Shown: piece after piece, positions 24,519 to 36,750 of the stretch
How positions within the stretch are numbered: the first letter of the stretch is position 1
Layout of the letters: every line of letters begins with the position of its first letter
Assembly (NCBI RefSeq): GCF_023343835.1
Contig: NC_064435.1
Coordinates: forward strand, 42,060,603 to 42,124,602
Direction: 5' to 3'
DNA length: 64,000 nucleotides
Source of the DNA: Lagopus muta
Lineage: Eukaryota; Chordata; Aves; Galliformes; Phasianidae
Program-made: the position numbers and the translations under genes
The notes under the pieces: generated by a model
What the model was told of the DNA's origin: nothing
Seen by the model: only the letters and a program-made list of their open reading frames with translations
Database searches by the model: none

Positions 24519-24524
24519 GCCAGC
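24519..24524. repeat. Target-site duplication, right (gccagc)
   Basis: Exact copy of 24282-24287 at the other end of the solo LTR. Confidence 0.85.
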
Positions 24525-27500
24525 AATCTGATCAAGCATTGCTATTTTATTCCACTGAAATTTCAATCTGTCTGCACAGGCAAAGGCTTGAAAACTGAAC
24601 ATCCTCTCTGGCATTCCTGCCCCCTGCTCACATGGACACACGTGGAAGCCGTGCCTGCTGCTCTGCAGGCCTGGTGGGCTGAAAGAGAAGGTAAGCATGA
24701 GTTGTGCTGCAATTTGTAGCAGCTTATCTCAGTAAATGCAGTTGTGCATCTGCTAAAACTTTTTCCCCACTTCCTGATTATTTACCCTATTTTGGAAAGC
24801 GACATTCACTTGCAGTCATATCTTGCTAGGATGTTCATACATTCATAACTGCAACTCCATTGGGGCACAACAACATTACAGATTTAACCCAGACACTTTA
24901 TTGGCCATCTGACACATTGCCATTACTTTTAATTAATTTATCACACCAGACAGGTGGTTTCATTTATTTCTTTATTTATTTTGCTGGAAGGATGAACTAA
25001 GGATCATCACAGAAACAGACGTGGCTGTAACGTAAGAGTGTTTTGATGTGTGACAAGAACATCTAAGCAGACTGCTCTCAGATGTAGCAAATGTGTCTGG
25101 CATTCATCCTGAATCTCTTTCTTCAAATGAGAGGTTATCATGGAACTCTTCAGAGGATGATACTCCTCAGTTACTTACCCACTACACTGTTAGTGTGCCC
25201 CACTGAACAGTAGATACAGTTTCTGGAACAAGGGAAATGGGTATATTGTATATTTTGGGTAGTGACAGAGTTTTTAACCTGTAATGTACCCAAAACAAGG
25301 AGTGTAATGTCTAGGTGGTAGCATCTAACAAAATTAACCACCATTTTAACTGCTGACTTGCAGCAATTTAAATAAAATTCCACAGCTGTTAGTGTTTACT
25401 TAACCACTTTATCTACCAGACACTGAATTTTCACAGGTTGCTATATCATGACACCTACTGGTAGAGATAACCAAAATAAACAGATGCAGCTCTTTCTGAA
25501 TGATGAAATAGATTCTTCCATTTAAAATGAGATTTTTGTCTCTCATTGAAGTGGCGATTGATGTATGTGCAGACACACATGCAGTCACAATTTCTGTGGC
25601 TTAGAAATAGGGTGATGGAAAGGAATGGTGGTGGATCTGACACTACAGTGTTTTCAAAGGGGCAGGTGTGCCTCAGGTTAATGTGTGTCAGGCAAGTCTT
25701 TCACATTCAACCTCTGTGCCTTGGACTCCCTTCAAGGCCTTTTTTTTTTTTTTTTTTTTTTTTTAGTTTTAGCTTCATTTGAAGCTATATTTCATTTCTA
25801 TTTTGCTGTAGTTAAGAGAGCAGAGAAATTGTGTAAAAGAAACCATTCCTGCTTGAAAAGCATAGCTGCTGGTTTACCCCAAGGTTTTGGAAAGCAATAG
25901 GTCAGCACTGAGAAGTAGATGCTTTCCACACAGACTGCCATAGGAAAACTTGACTTTCTTTTTAATCGAAGGAGAACAATGGATGAACAGCCCTGAAGAC
26001 GCCAGAAATGAACTGAAGGTGCTGTGAAGACAAGTGTAGAACTGAGCTTTAAATCCTTTTGTATGGTTATCATCATCAGGTTTGTTTTTCCTTACAGACC
26101 TTCTCACTGTATATCACCTATCTTTTTGTTGGAGCAAAAAGATTTCCATGAAGTCTTAACATGCAGGCAGTGCTGAGTTAACTTCAAATGCCGTATTTTA
26201 CCACACCACTTCATCAACAGGTGCAGAATTTTCCCAAATATTTCTAAAGCAAGGAAATTCTTAGTGTATTCACAAAAATAAAGAATCTTTCCATTTCTCA
26301 GCACTAACTCCATTGGACTTTGATCCTTAAAACCATTTCATTCTAACTCAGACCAACACTCCTATTTCTGTTACTACCTTGAAAACCATCTGCTTCACTG
26401 ATGTGTCTTGTTTCATTACTGAATAGAATTTCCCTATTTGACAGCACTCTGGCAGCAGTTTTATTCCTCAGGATATGGTTTACCAGTGAGCTATTATCTG
26501 TGTCTATTCAAGCTTTTGAGATCTGGTCTAGGTTTTCTCCTCTTATTAAATTACCGTAGCAATGTCAGTTATCAAATCGTCATCCCTGTTAAGTCCCTCC
26601 ACTGTGCATAAATCCATTTTCACACTGCACAAGGCAGAATCAAGCAGCTTTTCCAGCAGTTTACTAGGGGTATGTCTGGCCAGTGCTTCAGCAGCATAAA
26701 TCATCTTATGTCAGATGTAAATGGGAGCTTAGGTGCAGGTATAGGGAGAGGAGAAAAGGGTAGCAAGGATGCCATTTGTTGCTCGTTACGTTATCTTTCT
26801 CCTAGCAATTAGGAGCATAGTAAAAGAGACATTTTCCTATAGTAGTTTCCAAAGCCATAACTCAGATAGCATGGCTTCCCAGCTAGAGAGGTGCCTTTGC
26901 TTTAGCCATTTTTGAGAACTCCAATTTAAAATGTCAGAATATTTTTTTACCATGCAACCACCCATTTAAAAGCTGTGATCACACTTTGGCTGCTTTCAGT
27001 TGGATTTCACCTATAGCACTTTCTCAGTGATTGTTTTTGTATTAGCTGGAGAGGTTTCTAAGCAGATGATACACAACCATTTTGAAGGAAGGAAAGTGCT
27101 GATCTAAGTTATGTATTTGGGTCCCTTTTTACTGCTGCCAGATTGCAGGGGACAAAAGAAAAAAATAAAAAACCTTTTTTTCATTACATTTGCTTTGGAT
27201 GTTACTTTCATCACCAAATTACCTCTCACCTGAGATAAGACAGTATTAGGATGCTTCTTGTTAGTTGATACTCCCATGATATCTTTACCTGATGTATTTG
27301 CTATGCATTACACCCAGCAGATGCTGGGCTAGAAAATTTGTCTAGTAGATTCTTGCAAAGTCTTTTTCTGTTAATTTACACCAGAGAAAACATGCTTTCC
27401 TTGAAAAAAAAAAAAAAAAAAGCTTAATTGGGTAATTACAGCTGCAAGTCATTTCCACTGTCATCTTTCCTGCTGGGTAAAGTCACATGCTTGCCTAGTC

Positions 27501-27537
27501 ACACACACAAGGTGCTTAAAAGGGAGCTCCTCTCCAA
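24525..27537. other. Intergenic, no gene seen
   Basis: Unique AT-rich sequence with a 25-base T run (25740-25764) and an A run at about 27403-27420. Overlapping short frames near 25.6-26.1 kb are chance frames around the T run. No mobile element recognised. Confidence 0.6.
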
Positions 27538-27965
27538 GAATCATAGAATTGCAGGGGCTGGAAAGGACCTTTAGAGATCGTTGAGTCCATCTCCCTGCAC
27601 AAGCATGTACCCTAGAGCAGGTTGCACAGGTAGGCATCCACCTGGCTCTTGACTGTCTCCACAACCTCTCTGGGCATCCTGATCCAGTGCTCCACCACCC
27701 TTCCTGCAAAGAAGTTCTTTCACTTGTTTTTATGTAACTTGTTAAATTCAAGTTAAGCCATTACTCTTTATCCTGTTGCTACGCAGCATTGAGAAGATCC
27801 TGGCCTCATCCATTTGCCTCCCACCTCCCTTTAGATATTTATAAATGTTAATCAGATCCCCCCTCATTCTTCTTTTCCCAGGCTGCACAGACCCTGGTTT
27901 CTCAGTCTTTCCTCATACAGAAGATGCTCCGGGCAGTTTATCATCTTTGTGGCCCACAGCGGGAC
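27538..27965 (-). mobile_element. CR1 LINE, ~430 bp 3' fragment, reverse
   Basis: It starts 'gaatcatagaattgcagggg' and continues through 'ggcatccacctggctcttga', 'acaacctctctgggcatcct', 'cagtgctccaccacccttcc' and 'atcagatccccctcattctt' (the bird CR1 motif order on the reverse strand). It ends around 'gtttatcatctttgtggccc'. It is 5'-truncated. An AT-rich change near 27730 replaces part of the usual sequence. Confidence 0.92.
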
Positions 27966-29324
27966 TTCTAGAAGATTCCATTTTTGAACTGCAGAGCAGG
28001 TTTTCAGCTCTTTTGTGGCTATGGAGACACTCCCAGTGCCATGACCTCAAGTTGTAGGGTTCACAAGCTCAGAGGATTGCTGCACATTCAGGGCAAGCAA
28101 ATATGAGGTGAATCATCCACATGCCCACGCGTTGGTTGTGCATTCCTGGATGTGTCACATCCCCATGTCTGAGCCCAAAAATAGGCTGCCACTTTGAATG
28201 TACCAGATGTCCTCTGAGCAAAGCACTTCTGAGGGCCTAGGACGTGGGCATAGATCTTCTTATTAACAGTCACTACTGAAAAAAAGAAATTAGCTTCATT
28301 TACACATCCATAGTTAGATCTACATAAAGGCTGTGTGCTGTACTTGTGTTTCATTCACTAATCCTCCCTTTTCTTGACAGCGTTTTCCCTGCATTAAGGC
28401 GATGACTTGCAGATCCATCTGGTGGCTGCTCCCCTTGTCCCCATTCCTAGAGGTATGGGCAAGGAAAGGGCCTCCAGGAGGCCCAGCTCACAGTCCCCTG
28501 CTCTGCCAGGCCCGTGCCTCCTGTGAAAAATCAACCAATTTTTTACCTCTGCTCAGGCAATCCAAATCTGAAGCTTATCCCAAGCACACAAAATCTGGCG
28601 TTTCTTTTCTTTATGTGCCACTGTGTGTGCAAGAGGAAAGAGTATGGATCAACAGCTGCCTTTAGTCAACACAGTCAATCGGCTTAAGAATGTAATCATC
28701 TAAAAAAAGGAAGGGAGGCTAAACTGCTGTCACTTGCTGCTAATAAAAGTTCCAGCATTAAGCATCAGCAGGAGACCAGCTTTGTTCTCTCTGAGGGAGC
28801 GCCAGGCTCATGGTGTGCCTGATGCTGCACAGCTCAGTGCGCTAAAGAAGGGCTTTCACAAAGCGGCAGACTTGGAGGAGATGTTGATCAATGTTCTGTT
28901 TACACTGCCATTAGCCTGAATGCCCATGCCAGCTCAACCAATGCTACAGCCTGAATAAAGCTTTCCTTTCTCTGCCATCTTATTCTGCATTGTTAGGCAC
29001 AATCCAGCGCTTTTGTTTCTCAGGCTTGAGTATTTTTTCTTCTTCTTTCTTTTTTTTTAAACAGCATCTGGTTGAGTTTGGCACAGTAATTACTGTTGTG
29101 TCATAAATTCAGCATAATGGCTGTGCTGCAGGACTGAGCAGACAGGCTGGAGGCAGCAAGAGGTAACAAGCCCCTACTGAAACAAAGGGAACTCTGATAA
29201 ATAGTAATATTAGCCAGGAAAATCATTTAAAAATATTTGCAACAAAGTACAGGATCAGTTACCTGACAGTTACCACATGTTAACATACTCTTCCCTTTCA
29301 ATACATTATTCCTCATAATCTTCT
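27966..29324. other. Intergenic, no gene seen
   Basis: Somewhat less AT-rich, with several short plus frames (28402-28665, 28734-28919) that show no domain. Homeodomain-type TAATTA words occur at 29080-29110 ('gtaattactg'). Nothing can be called a gene. Confidence 0.6.
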
Positions 29325-29470
29325 AGAATCATAGAATCACCAAGGTTGGAAAATACCTCCAAGATCATCCAGTCCAGCCATCCACCTACCACCAGTATTT
29401 CCCCACTAAACCATGTCCCTTAGTATGACATCTACATGTTTCTTGAACACCTCCAGGGACAATGACTCAT
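29325..29470 (-). mobile_element. CR1 LINE 3' fragment, reverse
   Basis: Begins 'gaatcatagaatcaccaagg', then 'tccaagatcatccagtccag' and 'catctacatgtttcttgaac', ending 'cacctccagggacaatgact'. About 145 bases of CR1 3' end of the 'caaggttggaaa' subfamily, which is also present at 35.7 kb. Confidence 0.92.
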
Positions 29471-31107
29471 TTATTTGATCTTATTTTGGTTCACGGGTCT
29501 GGGGAGGGCTTAGTTGGATTTAACTCTCATAGAGCAACCACTAGGAAGGATACTAGAGTAACATATACATATAGAACAGCTGAACATTAATTCCTTAATC
29601 CAGTCAATGTGCCTAAGGACCAATGTGGAAAATCAACTGCCTTCCAAGAATCCAGCACATGCTTTGGGTCTTGGCATCCTATCTGAGACCCTTCAGGAGG
29701 ACAGCCAGCAATGGTTATGCCCATTCAGGGATTCAGACCACTTAATCTAGACACTGAATGATTACCTCCAAGGTACTTCTTTCCTAAGTGTTGCTCATAT
29801 TCTGAGATGAAGCAGGAAAACCAAGGTTAGGGCAGCCAAGCCACAGCAAAAGTTCAGTATCTAACTGCAAGACATGAGAAACTAAAGAAATCACACCAAT
29901 GTCAAATTCTTCTGATTAAAACAAGAGCTCTGGTTGGGCTACTGGCTACTGCTGTTCAGATAAGCTCTTTCTAGGAGGAATCCCACATGTAATGAGTTTT
30001 CTACATATTTTATAAACTAGGTTAATAGGATAATAATGCTATAGATCTATATTATGGAAGTGCAGATTACATGGAAGCACTTGAATTAGGAAAAAAAGTG
30101 GCTGTTCCTATTCAGAAAGTAAAAAATTATTTTGGCATCTCAGTGTACAAAGTAAGACTCATAGACATCATCATTTTGAATTTATTCTCTTTTTTGTTTT
30201 CAGCATTGTCAATAACCCGGGAGCTCAAGATGACAGTTTTTTAAGATTTAGTTAAACATCTGTTTCTGTGTTCCTCTGAACCAAGTCCTGCACTCTCCAT
30301 TCAGCGCACACAGCACTTGGGACTATTAAAAGCATTTAACAGCAAGCATTTAATGTGAATCAGCATTAAGTGTATCCAAGACGCTGAGATCAGCCCTAGA
30401 AAGAAAGCTAAAATTGTGGCATTTCAGATAATGTCGGATGGTGATAGCGGGTGAACATTGACTTTAATTGTAACTCACTGCAGTCTGCTACCCTGCATGG
30501 AGAGAAATTATTGTCTGTGCACATCAGAAACCACAGCATGCCTCAGACACCCAGAGGGGCACTGCAAGAGCAGCAGCCAACAGCTCCTCCTCTGAGTTAT
30601 TTCTGCTCACTCACCTCTGGCCAGGTTGACATGCCCAAGGAGAAGGGCAGCAACACCATGCTGGAGTTCATCCCATAAGAGATGTATAGAAGTGCTGATT
30701 GGAAAGGACAACAGTGTGGCAGCTTCCTGTGAGAGGTCTTGGTTTTCCTCACCTCACTAATTCCTCACTGGGTGAGCTGTGTAAGCTGAAGCAGTCCAAG
30801 GGAAGGTGCTGAGCCCAGAAGTGTAGTACTTAGCCTGACATCCTGGACTGGATGTGACAGTCGGAGTCTGCAGAGCTACTCAAGGAAGAAATGAAGAGCA
30901 GTCTCTTAGCCTGACAGTTATGTGACTCTCCATACTGTAATACCAGAAACATGTCATAGAAAGATTTAAATAGAAAGTGTTCCATTTAATGGGATTTTGG
31001 TCACAGCACTGTGGATCACTTTAGCAGCATAAAATGTATATTTGAAGTACTGCCCCCTACCTGAAACTTCTGGCTCATTTTTCTTTGCTAGCCCCTTAAT
31101 GGCAGGC

Positions 31108-31139
<32 letters not shown>

Positions 31140-31727
31140 CCAAAGGGAGAAATGGTCTGCAGCACATACACCATTTGACGGCTTAACATACTGCACTGCC
31201 GGTTGCTGAAGGCAAAATACCAACCATTTCCTCTTCCCTTTATCTGTTTTACATGCTAATTGATGTAACTGAAAGTAAAAGGAATTAATTATGGGATTGT
31301 ACAACTAATTTCATTGAATGAGAACTACACTTAATCAATATGTTCTTCAATTGAATCTTTTCAATCTAGCTTGTATTTTACTTCTTCAAACACCTTGCTT
31401 TTTCAATCCCTTCTTGCTGTATTGAAGAAAATGAGATTTCATGGTTGAGACATGAGACAGGGACAACACAGGGCATAAAACAGGTGACAGTGTAACTGAC
31501 AAGGAGGAGAGAGAGTGAAAGGAAGGCTGAAGAGAGCGGAAATTGGTCATCAAATCACCACTTGCATCACGTCCCCAGTAAAGCAGGAAATGGATTGATT
31601 CATGAAGGAACTGTCCAGTGCTGATCGAGACGACAATGTTTCTTCCTTGCAACAGTTTGCTTTCTTTTTTTGAGGCTGAAAGCAACCCCATATTGCACTC
31701 AGTGGTGCTGCAAAATCAAAACACACC
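29471..31727. other. Intergenic, no gene seen
   Basis: Unique sequence with a 30-base T run at 31110-31139. The plus frame at 30451-30678 (75 codons) has no recognisable features. The segment 30180-30480 has AT-rich homeobox-type words (TTAATGTG, CATTAAGTG) of the kind seen in conserved non-coding elements, but conservation cannot be judged here. Confidence 0.6.
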
Positions 31728-32256
31728 CACCTGGAGTACTGCATCCAGTTCTGGGACCCACAAAACAAGAAGGACATCGAGCTGTTGGAGCAGACCCAGA
31801 GGAGGGCCATGAAGATGATTAGAGAGCTGGAGCGCTTCCCCTGTGAGGACAGGCTGAGAGAGCTTGGCTCTTCAGTCTGGATAAGAGAAGGTTCCATGGG
31901 GACCTTATAGCAGCCTTCCAGTACCTGAAGGAGGCCTACTGGAAAGCTGGGGAGGGATATTTTATAAAGGTATGTAGCAACAGGACAAGGGGAAACGGTT
32001 TCAAACTGGAAGAGGGAAGATAGACCAGATATTAGGAAGAAATTCCTTACTGTGAGGGTGGTGAGACACTGGAACAGGTTGCCCATTCAAGGTTGTGAAT
32101 GTCCCTTCCCTGTAAGCATTCAAGGCCAGGCTGGATGTGACTTTGATCAACCTGGAGTAGAGGGAGGTGTCCCAGCTTATAGCAAAGGGGCTGGAAATTG
32201 AAGATCTTAAAGGTCCATTCCAACCCAAACAATTCTATTACTCTATGATTCTATGA
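31728..32256 (+). mobile_element. CR1 LINE, ~530 bp 3' fragment
   Basis: A well-preserved 3' part. It begins at 'ctggagtactgcatccagtt', with 'ctgggacccacaaaacaaga' and 'gaggagggccatgaagatga', then 'ggaagaaattccttactgtg', 'aggttgcccattcaaggttg' and 'aaggtccattccaacccaaa', ending CTATGATTCTATGA at 32256. The long minus frame over it (31550-32086) is antisense CR1, not a gene. An A-rich run follows. Confidence 0.94.
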
Positions 32257-33504
32257 AAAAAAAAACCAAACCAAACAAACAAAAAAGGAAGAACAATTCT
32301 TCTACAATCAAGAATATACAATTATTTATCAGGTACCGCCTACTTTCTTGAGTTCTGTGGAGGTCCTTCCACCTCACCAGTGAGACCAGCGGCATGCTCA
32401 TTCCCCACATTCTCACTTACCCTCTTTGGGCAGTCATCATCCTTATAAGGAGAAATAAATTCTTACAACCCCACTCCGCTCCCTGGTTCCCCTTCATTTT
32501 CTAGTGGAAAGCAAACCTCAACCCTGACCATTATCTACGGCTGACATACTCTTCTTGAAGACTTTGAAGCCAATGCCTAGTTTTTGTTCTAAAAATATTT
32601 CTTGGTGCTTTCCACTTTTTCGGCATATCTTTCACACACACATTCACTAATGTTCTTACCATTAATAAATACTTCATGGTCCCTTGGTTAAATGATGTCT
32701 TTAGAAAGGCTAGCAGTTACCAAATATTCAATATTTGCTTATAGTTGTAACATCTGAAGTTTTGCAATGCAGGAGAAGAAAAGCAGGATTGCTATGCAAA
32801 CAAGTGACATAATGCAAACAAGTGACATAATCCAAGTGTGATATGCAAATTATACCATCCTCATAAATTTGCTGGAATTGTCACATAAATGTTATTTTGC
32901 ACAAGCACTCTCATTTGTGTCTCTCTTAACAGCAGTGGTGGAACAGGTCAGACTTCATCTGCCTGTTCACATGCAGGAAAAGACGATCATTTGCTGTTCA
33001 GCAGGCCTACGAGGTTCCAGCTGACCCATGCATTTGTCCATTGTTTGTAGACAATCTCATCCCTTTAGACATATTTGTTTTGTTCTTTTTTTCTTGTACA
33101 GCTCAGTATTCTGGAACTTGACCATCCTTCTAACATTGCCCCTGAATGGGCAAGGGTCTAAGTCTCTTTTTTTTTTTTTTTTTTTTTGAGAGAGGACTGA
33201 ACTAATGTTCACTCTCACCCTTGCAGCCATCCACCTTCCAGCAGAGCAGAAAGGCCATTCTGTAATGGTTATTGTACCTATACTGTTAGGTTTAACAGGC
33301 AGAAAAAACCTAATAAACCTGTAAACAAGTGATCTTCTCATATGAGAAGCTTCTTTTTTCTTTGAGTTCTTGGCTCCATTTGCAATTCTTGCCACTGCAT
33401 GCTTGAAAACTCTGTTCTTACAAATGTGCTCCCCTGTCCCAGCCCTTATCCTTTGCTGTGGCCTTCAAAAGTCATAGAACTGTATTGCCAAATAATTATA
33501 TATA
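32257..33504. other. Intergenic with small tandem duplication
   Basis: Unique AT-rich sequence. It includes an 18-base tandem duplication next to an octamer word (32794-32850, listed separately) and a 21-base T run at 33167-33187. No gene. Confidence 0.6.
32794..32829 (+). repeat. 18-bp tandem duplication
   Basis: Two perfect head-to-tail copies of atgcaaacaagtgacata (32794-32811 and 32812-32829). An exact octamer ATGCAAAT follows at 32843-32850. Confidence 0.95.
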
Positions 33505-33800
33505 TGGAAAATCTGCTCCAAAAGTAATGCCTCCTATTTTATTACATTGGCCCACGAAGACAGAGGCAAATGTTGGCAGTATGGTAGTAGAGGTTGAACT
33601 TCCCTAAGAATATTCTGCTACAAGTTATTGCTGTGTGATGGATGGCAGCAGAGGGGAATCTGACAGAATAGTGTCTGACATGGAAGTGCAGATGAAAGGA
33701 AGTTGTTTAACTGAGTACCTCCATGTGGAAAAATTTGCATCCATTGACATTCATTGATGCTTGCTGGATGTTTATGGAGACCAAACAGAGAATGTTAGTG
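33505..33800 (+). mobile_element. Mariner-type DNA transposon, 5' half
   Basis: A copy of the chicken mariner family (Galluhop/Mariner1_GG type). It begins at the characteristic 'ctgctccaaaagtaatgcct' end. The transposase start lies at 33680, with N-terminal residues MEVQMKGSCLTEYLHVEK and then ASIDIH, VYGDQTENVS. A TGA at 33755-33757 replaces an Arg codon of the usual IDIHRRLL stretch, as CpG decay would do. The match fades at about 33800, so the DNA-binding and catalytic parts and the 3' inverted repeat are missing. It is dead, and family naming is from memory. Confidence 0.82.
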
Positions 33801-35709
33801 ATCATAATCCCAATGCTAATGCAGGCATATCACCTTTCACTTTAATTTCTGATAAGCCTACTCTCTTCACATTCATTTGAGCCGTCTCTCCACAGGACAC
33901 CAACTTATGATTACACACCAAAGCTTGCAATGAGCACCCCATATACTTTCTCATCTCCCCAGGAGTCCAAGCACCCTGTGGCTGATTCCAGGTCCTCTGG
34001 TTAACAGCATTCCTAAAAAGAAGAATTCCCAGAAGCCATGCGGGGCTGAGCTACATGTATTTTGTGTTGGTAACAGTTCTCCAGCTCCTCTTTGTTATCA
34101 GCAGAGCATCAGCAGGTGACATGTGCCATGTCCAGCAGTGATGCTGCTGAGGGTCTTTGTAGGCTCAGTTCTGCATCAGTTGAAATCTTTGTACTCACTT
34201 CAGTGGGTGTGATTTTGACCATCAGTAAAGGCATGACTACACTTCGAGGTGCATTTAACGGCTCAAAGGCTTTCTCCTCTCTATAGTTCATCCTCCAACA
34301 GCTCTCACTCATGAAGTCCTCTGATTACTTTTCCTATTCTACTTTAATCTTCTTCCTTATCAACCTCTGTTATTCTGCTCTTTGATACATTATCTACTTC
34401 TGAAGTTTCTCTGTCCTGTTACTCATATTAGTTTTGTCTTTTATCTCATGACAGCAACTGCATTTTCTTGGCCTTTATACAGGAACTCACCTAGTGGCCT
34501 TATTTCACAATATTACTTTGAACTTTGTTTGAAAAAAATAAAAATAGGAATCACAATTCACAGCATTCCTAAATATTACTACTCTGTGTGACACAGTTGT
34601 TTGTTGTTTTTTTTCCCCCTGAGGAAGGGCAGCTAACAAGAGAACCCTGCCATCCCACTGAGTTATTGACTTTTTGTAGGTCAACTCCTTTTTGTCTATT
34701 TTAACCTACATAGTGCCTCAACTTTCAGTTGACATCTTGCCTCTTTGGCAAGGGGAGATTTCCCTGCCTCGGTAAATGGAGAGAGGATACGTTAGGAGGG
34801 AATAGTTAGCATGACTTTACTTGATTTAAACTAAGAAGTGATTAAAAAAATCTCTTTTATTATTAAGTGAAAATATTGCGGGGTTTTTTGCTGCTGCTGC
34901 TCTGTTAAGAGGTGAATGTCATGGGCAAACAGCAGAGCAGTATTTCTGAAGTGCATTTTCATCTGCACATTATCCTGTGATAGTCCTGTAAGTACGACCT
35001 TAACCACAAATGGTGAGTATTAACCAACATTCTCACCAGATGAAAGGGAATGTTAAGGAGTGCATGAAGCTTAGTGAAATTAAAACAGCCAACTTGAAGT
35101 TGTGCTCACATTGAGCCAAATGGCTTCGAGTGACGTTTCTGCAAGAGGGGGAGGGAAAAATCCCAAGGTGACAGCTGCTGTGCAGAGCAGAGCCTTTCCA
35201 AAGAAAGAAATAAATCATTTATGTACAATATTCACTAAAAACTGCAGGGGGCAAGAGACTGCAGGTTTTACTTTCAATAAGGAAGCAGTCATTGCAAATG
35301 CATCTTTCTCTTTCAAACGTTCACCATACATGGAAAGTGAGTCCTGATAAGGCCCATGCCCTTCGTCATGAAAGAACGTGGCTACATTATACCTAGAATG
35401 CTCACCTGTTAAGCAATAGCAGGATTATCTTGCTGCAAAATTAAAGAAACCTAAAATCTTATTTAAGTTTGTTCCACTGAACAGTTCAAAATGCATAAGA
35501 AGCCGTACTGATGGGCATGTGCACACCGTCCACCTGCCTGAATGTGAGAAAGGGGTCACAGTGCACACAGATCTTCAGACAGAAGTGGTTTGGTGGGGTC
35601 TGCAGGAACTGGGGTATTTTGCAGTGCTGGTGGTGAACTCATTACTCCATCAAGGTCAACAGTTTATCAACTGCTACAACAACATTATGAGCAAGGATTT
35701 TTCTTTTCA
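33801..35709. other. Intergenic, no gene seen
   Basis: Unique sequence. Short frames at 34092-34312 on both strands and at 35102-35347 have no domain. No mobile element recognised. Confidence 0.6.
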
Positions 35710-36412
35710 CAGAAATGTATCACCAACACTGGAAAAGACCTCCAAGATCATGTAGTACAACCATCTAACTACCACCAATATTTTCACACTAAACCATGTC
35801 CCTCACTACAACATCTAAATGTTTCTTGAACACCTCCAGAATGGTGACTCTACCACCTTCCTTGGCAGCCCATTCCAGCATCCGACCACTCTTTCAGAGA
35901 AGAAATTTGCCCTTACATCTAACCTGGAACAACTTTGAGGCCATTCTCTCTAGTTCTATTACTGTTACCAGGGAGAAGAAACTGATACCCACCTTGACAC
36001 ACCCTGCTTTCATGTCTTCATAGAGAGCAATAAGATCTCTCCTGAGCTTTCTTTTCTCCAGACTGAAGAATTTCAGTTCCCTCAGCTGTTTCTCATAAGG
36101 CTTGTGTTCCAGACCCCTCAAAGCATCACTGCTCTTCTCTGAATGTGCTCCAGGGCCTCAATGTCTTTATTGTAGTGAAGGGCCCAAGACCAAACACAGT
36201 ACTCAAGTTGCAGCCTTCTTGGCTACCTGGGCATGCTTCTGGCTCATGTTCAACAGCCAGCACCCGCAGGTCCACTTCTCCCACACAGTCTTCCAGCCAC
36301 TCTGCCCCAAGCCTGTAGAATTGCTTGGGGTTTTTGTGGCCAAAGTTCAGGACCCAGCTAGTCTTGTTAAACTTCGTCCTGGCCTCACTGGACTCAGCCC
36401 AGCTACCAAGAT
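35710..36412 (-). mobile_element. CR1 LINE, ~700 bp, reverse
   Basis: The longest young CR1 in the window. It begins near 'tcaccaacactggaaaagac', without the final ATTCTATGAT repeats. It then shows 'catctaaatgtttcttgaac', 'ttggcagcccattccagcat', 'tgctccagggcctcaatgtc' and 'gcttctggctcatgttcaac', and reaches 'actggactcagcccagctac'. This covers the 3' UTR and the C-terminal part of ORF2. The minus frame at 36126-36473 retains pieces of the CR1 polymerase tail. Confidence 0.93.
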
Positions 36413-36611
36413 GTTTTTCTTTCAAAAACGAACAAACAAAATATTCAGAACAGCAACCCAATGGCAGTCTCAAACTTCATAAAGAGAACACTCATTTATA
36501 TTTAAGCACTCAGGAAAAACAAAAAAAACTCCTAAGTCAGGATGCTTAAGGTAAAAGCTTCCTTTTGCTTTGTTTGATGCTGTTATTATTGGTTGCATCA
36601 CTGCAAGCCAG

Positions 36612-36750
36612 GGGAGCCCATTCTCCTGCCTGGACATGGGCCTGGGCACCCTTCTTTGGGTGTCCCTACTTCTATAGGGACTGAACCAGATGGTGGTCCA
36701 GATGCCCACCCAGAGGTGCCCACCTCAGCCATCTGTGATTCTGTTGATCA
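36612..36750 (+). mobile_element. CR1 LINE 3' end, divergent subfamily
   Basis: Reads 'cattctcctgcctggacatg', 'ggcacccttctttgggtgtc', then 'cagccatctgtgattctgtt'. This is the CR1 3' end subfamily with 'cctcagccattctgtgattc' in place of 'ccaaaccattctatgattc'. It contains a short extra segment near 36690. It lies in opposite orientation to the CR1 200 bases upstream. Confidence 0.7.

Noticed and set aside
31550..32086. 178-codon minus-strand frame
   Set aside because: It is the antisense of a plus-strand CR1 copy (31728-32256).
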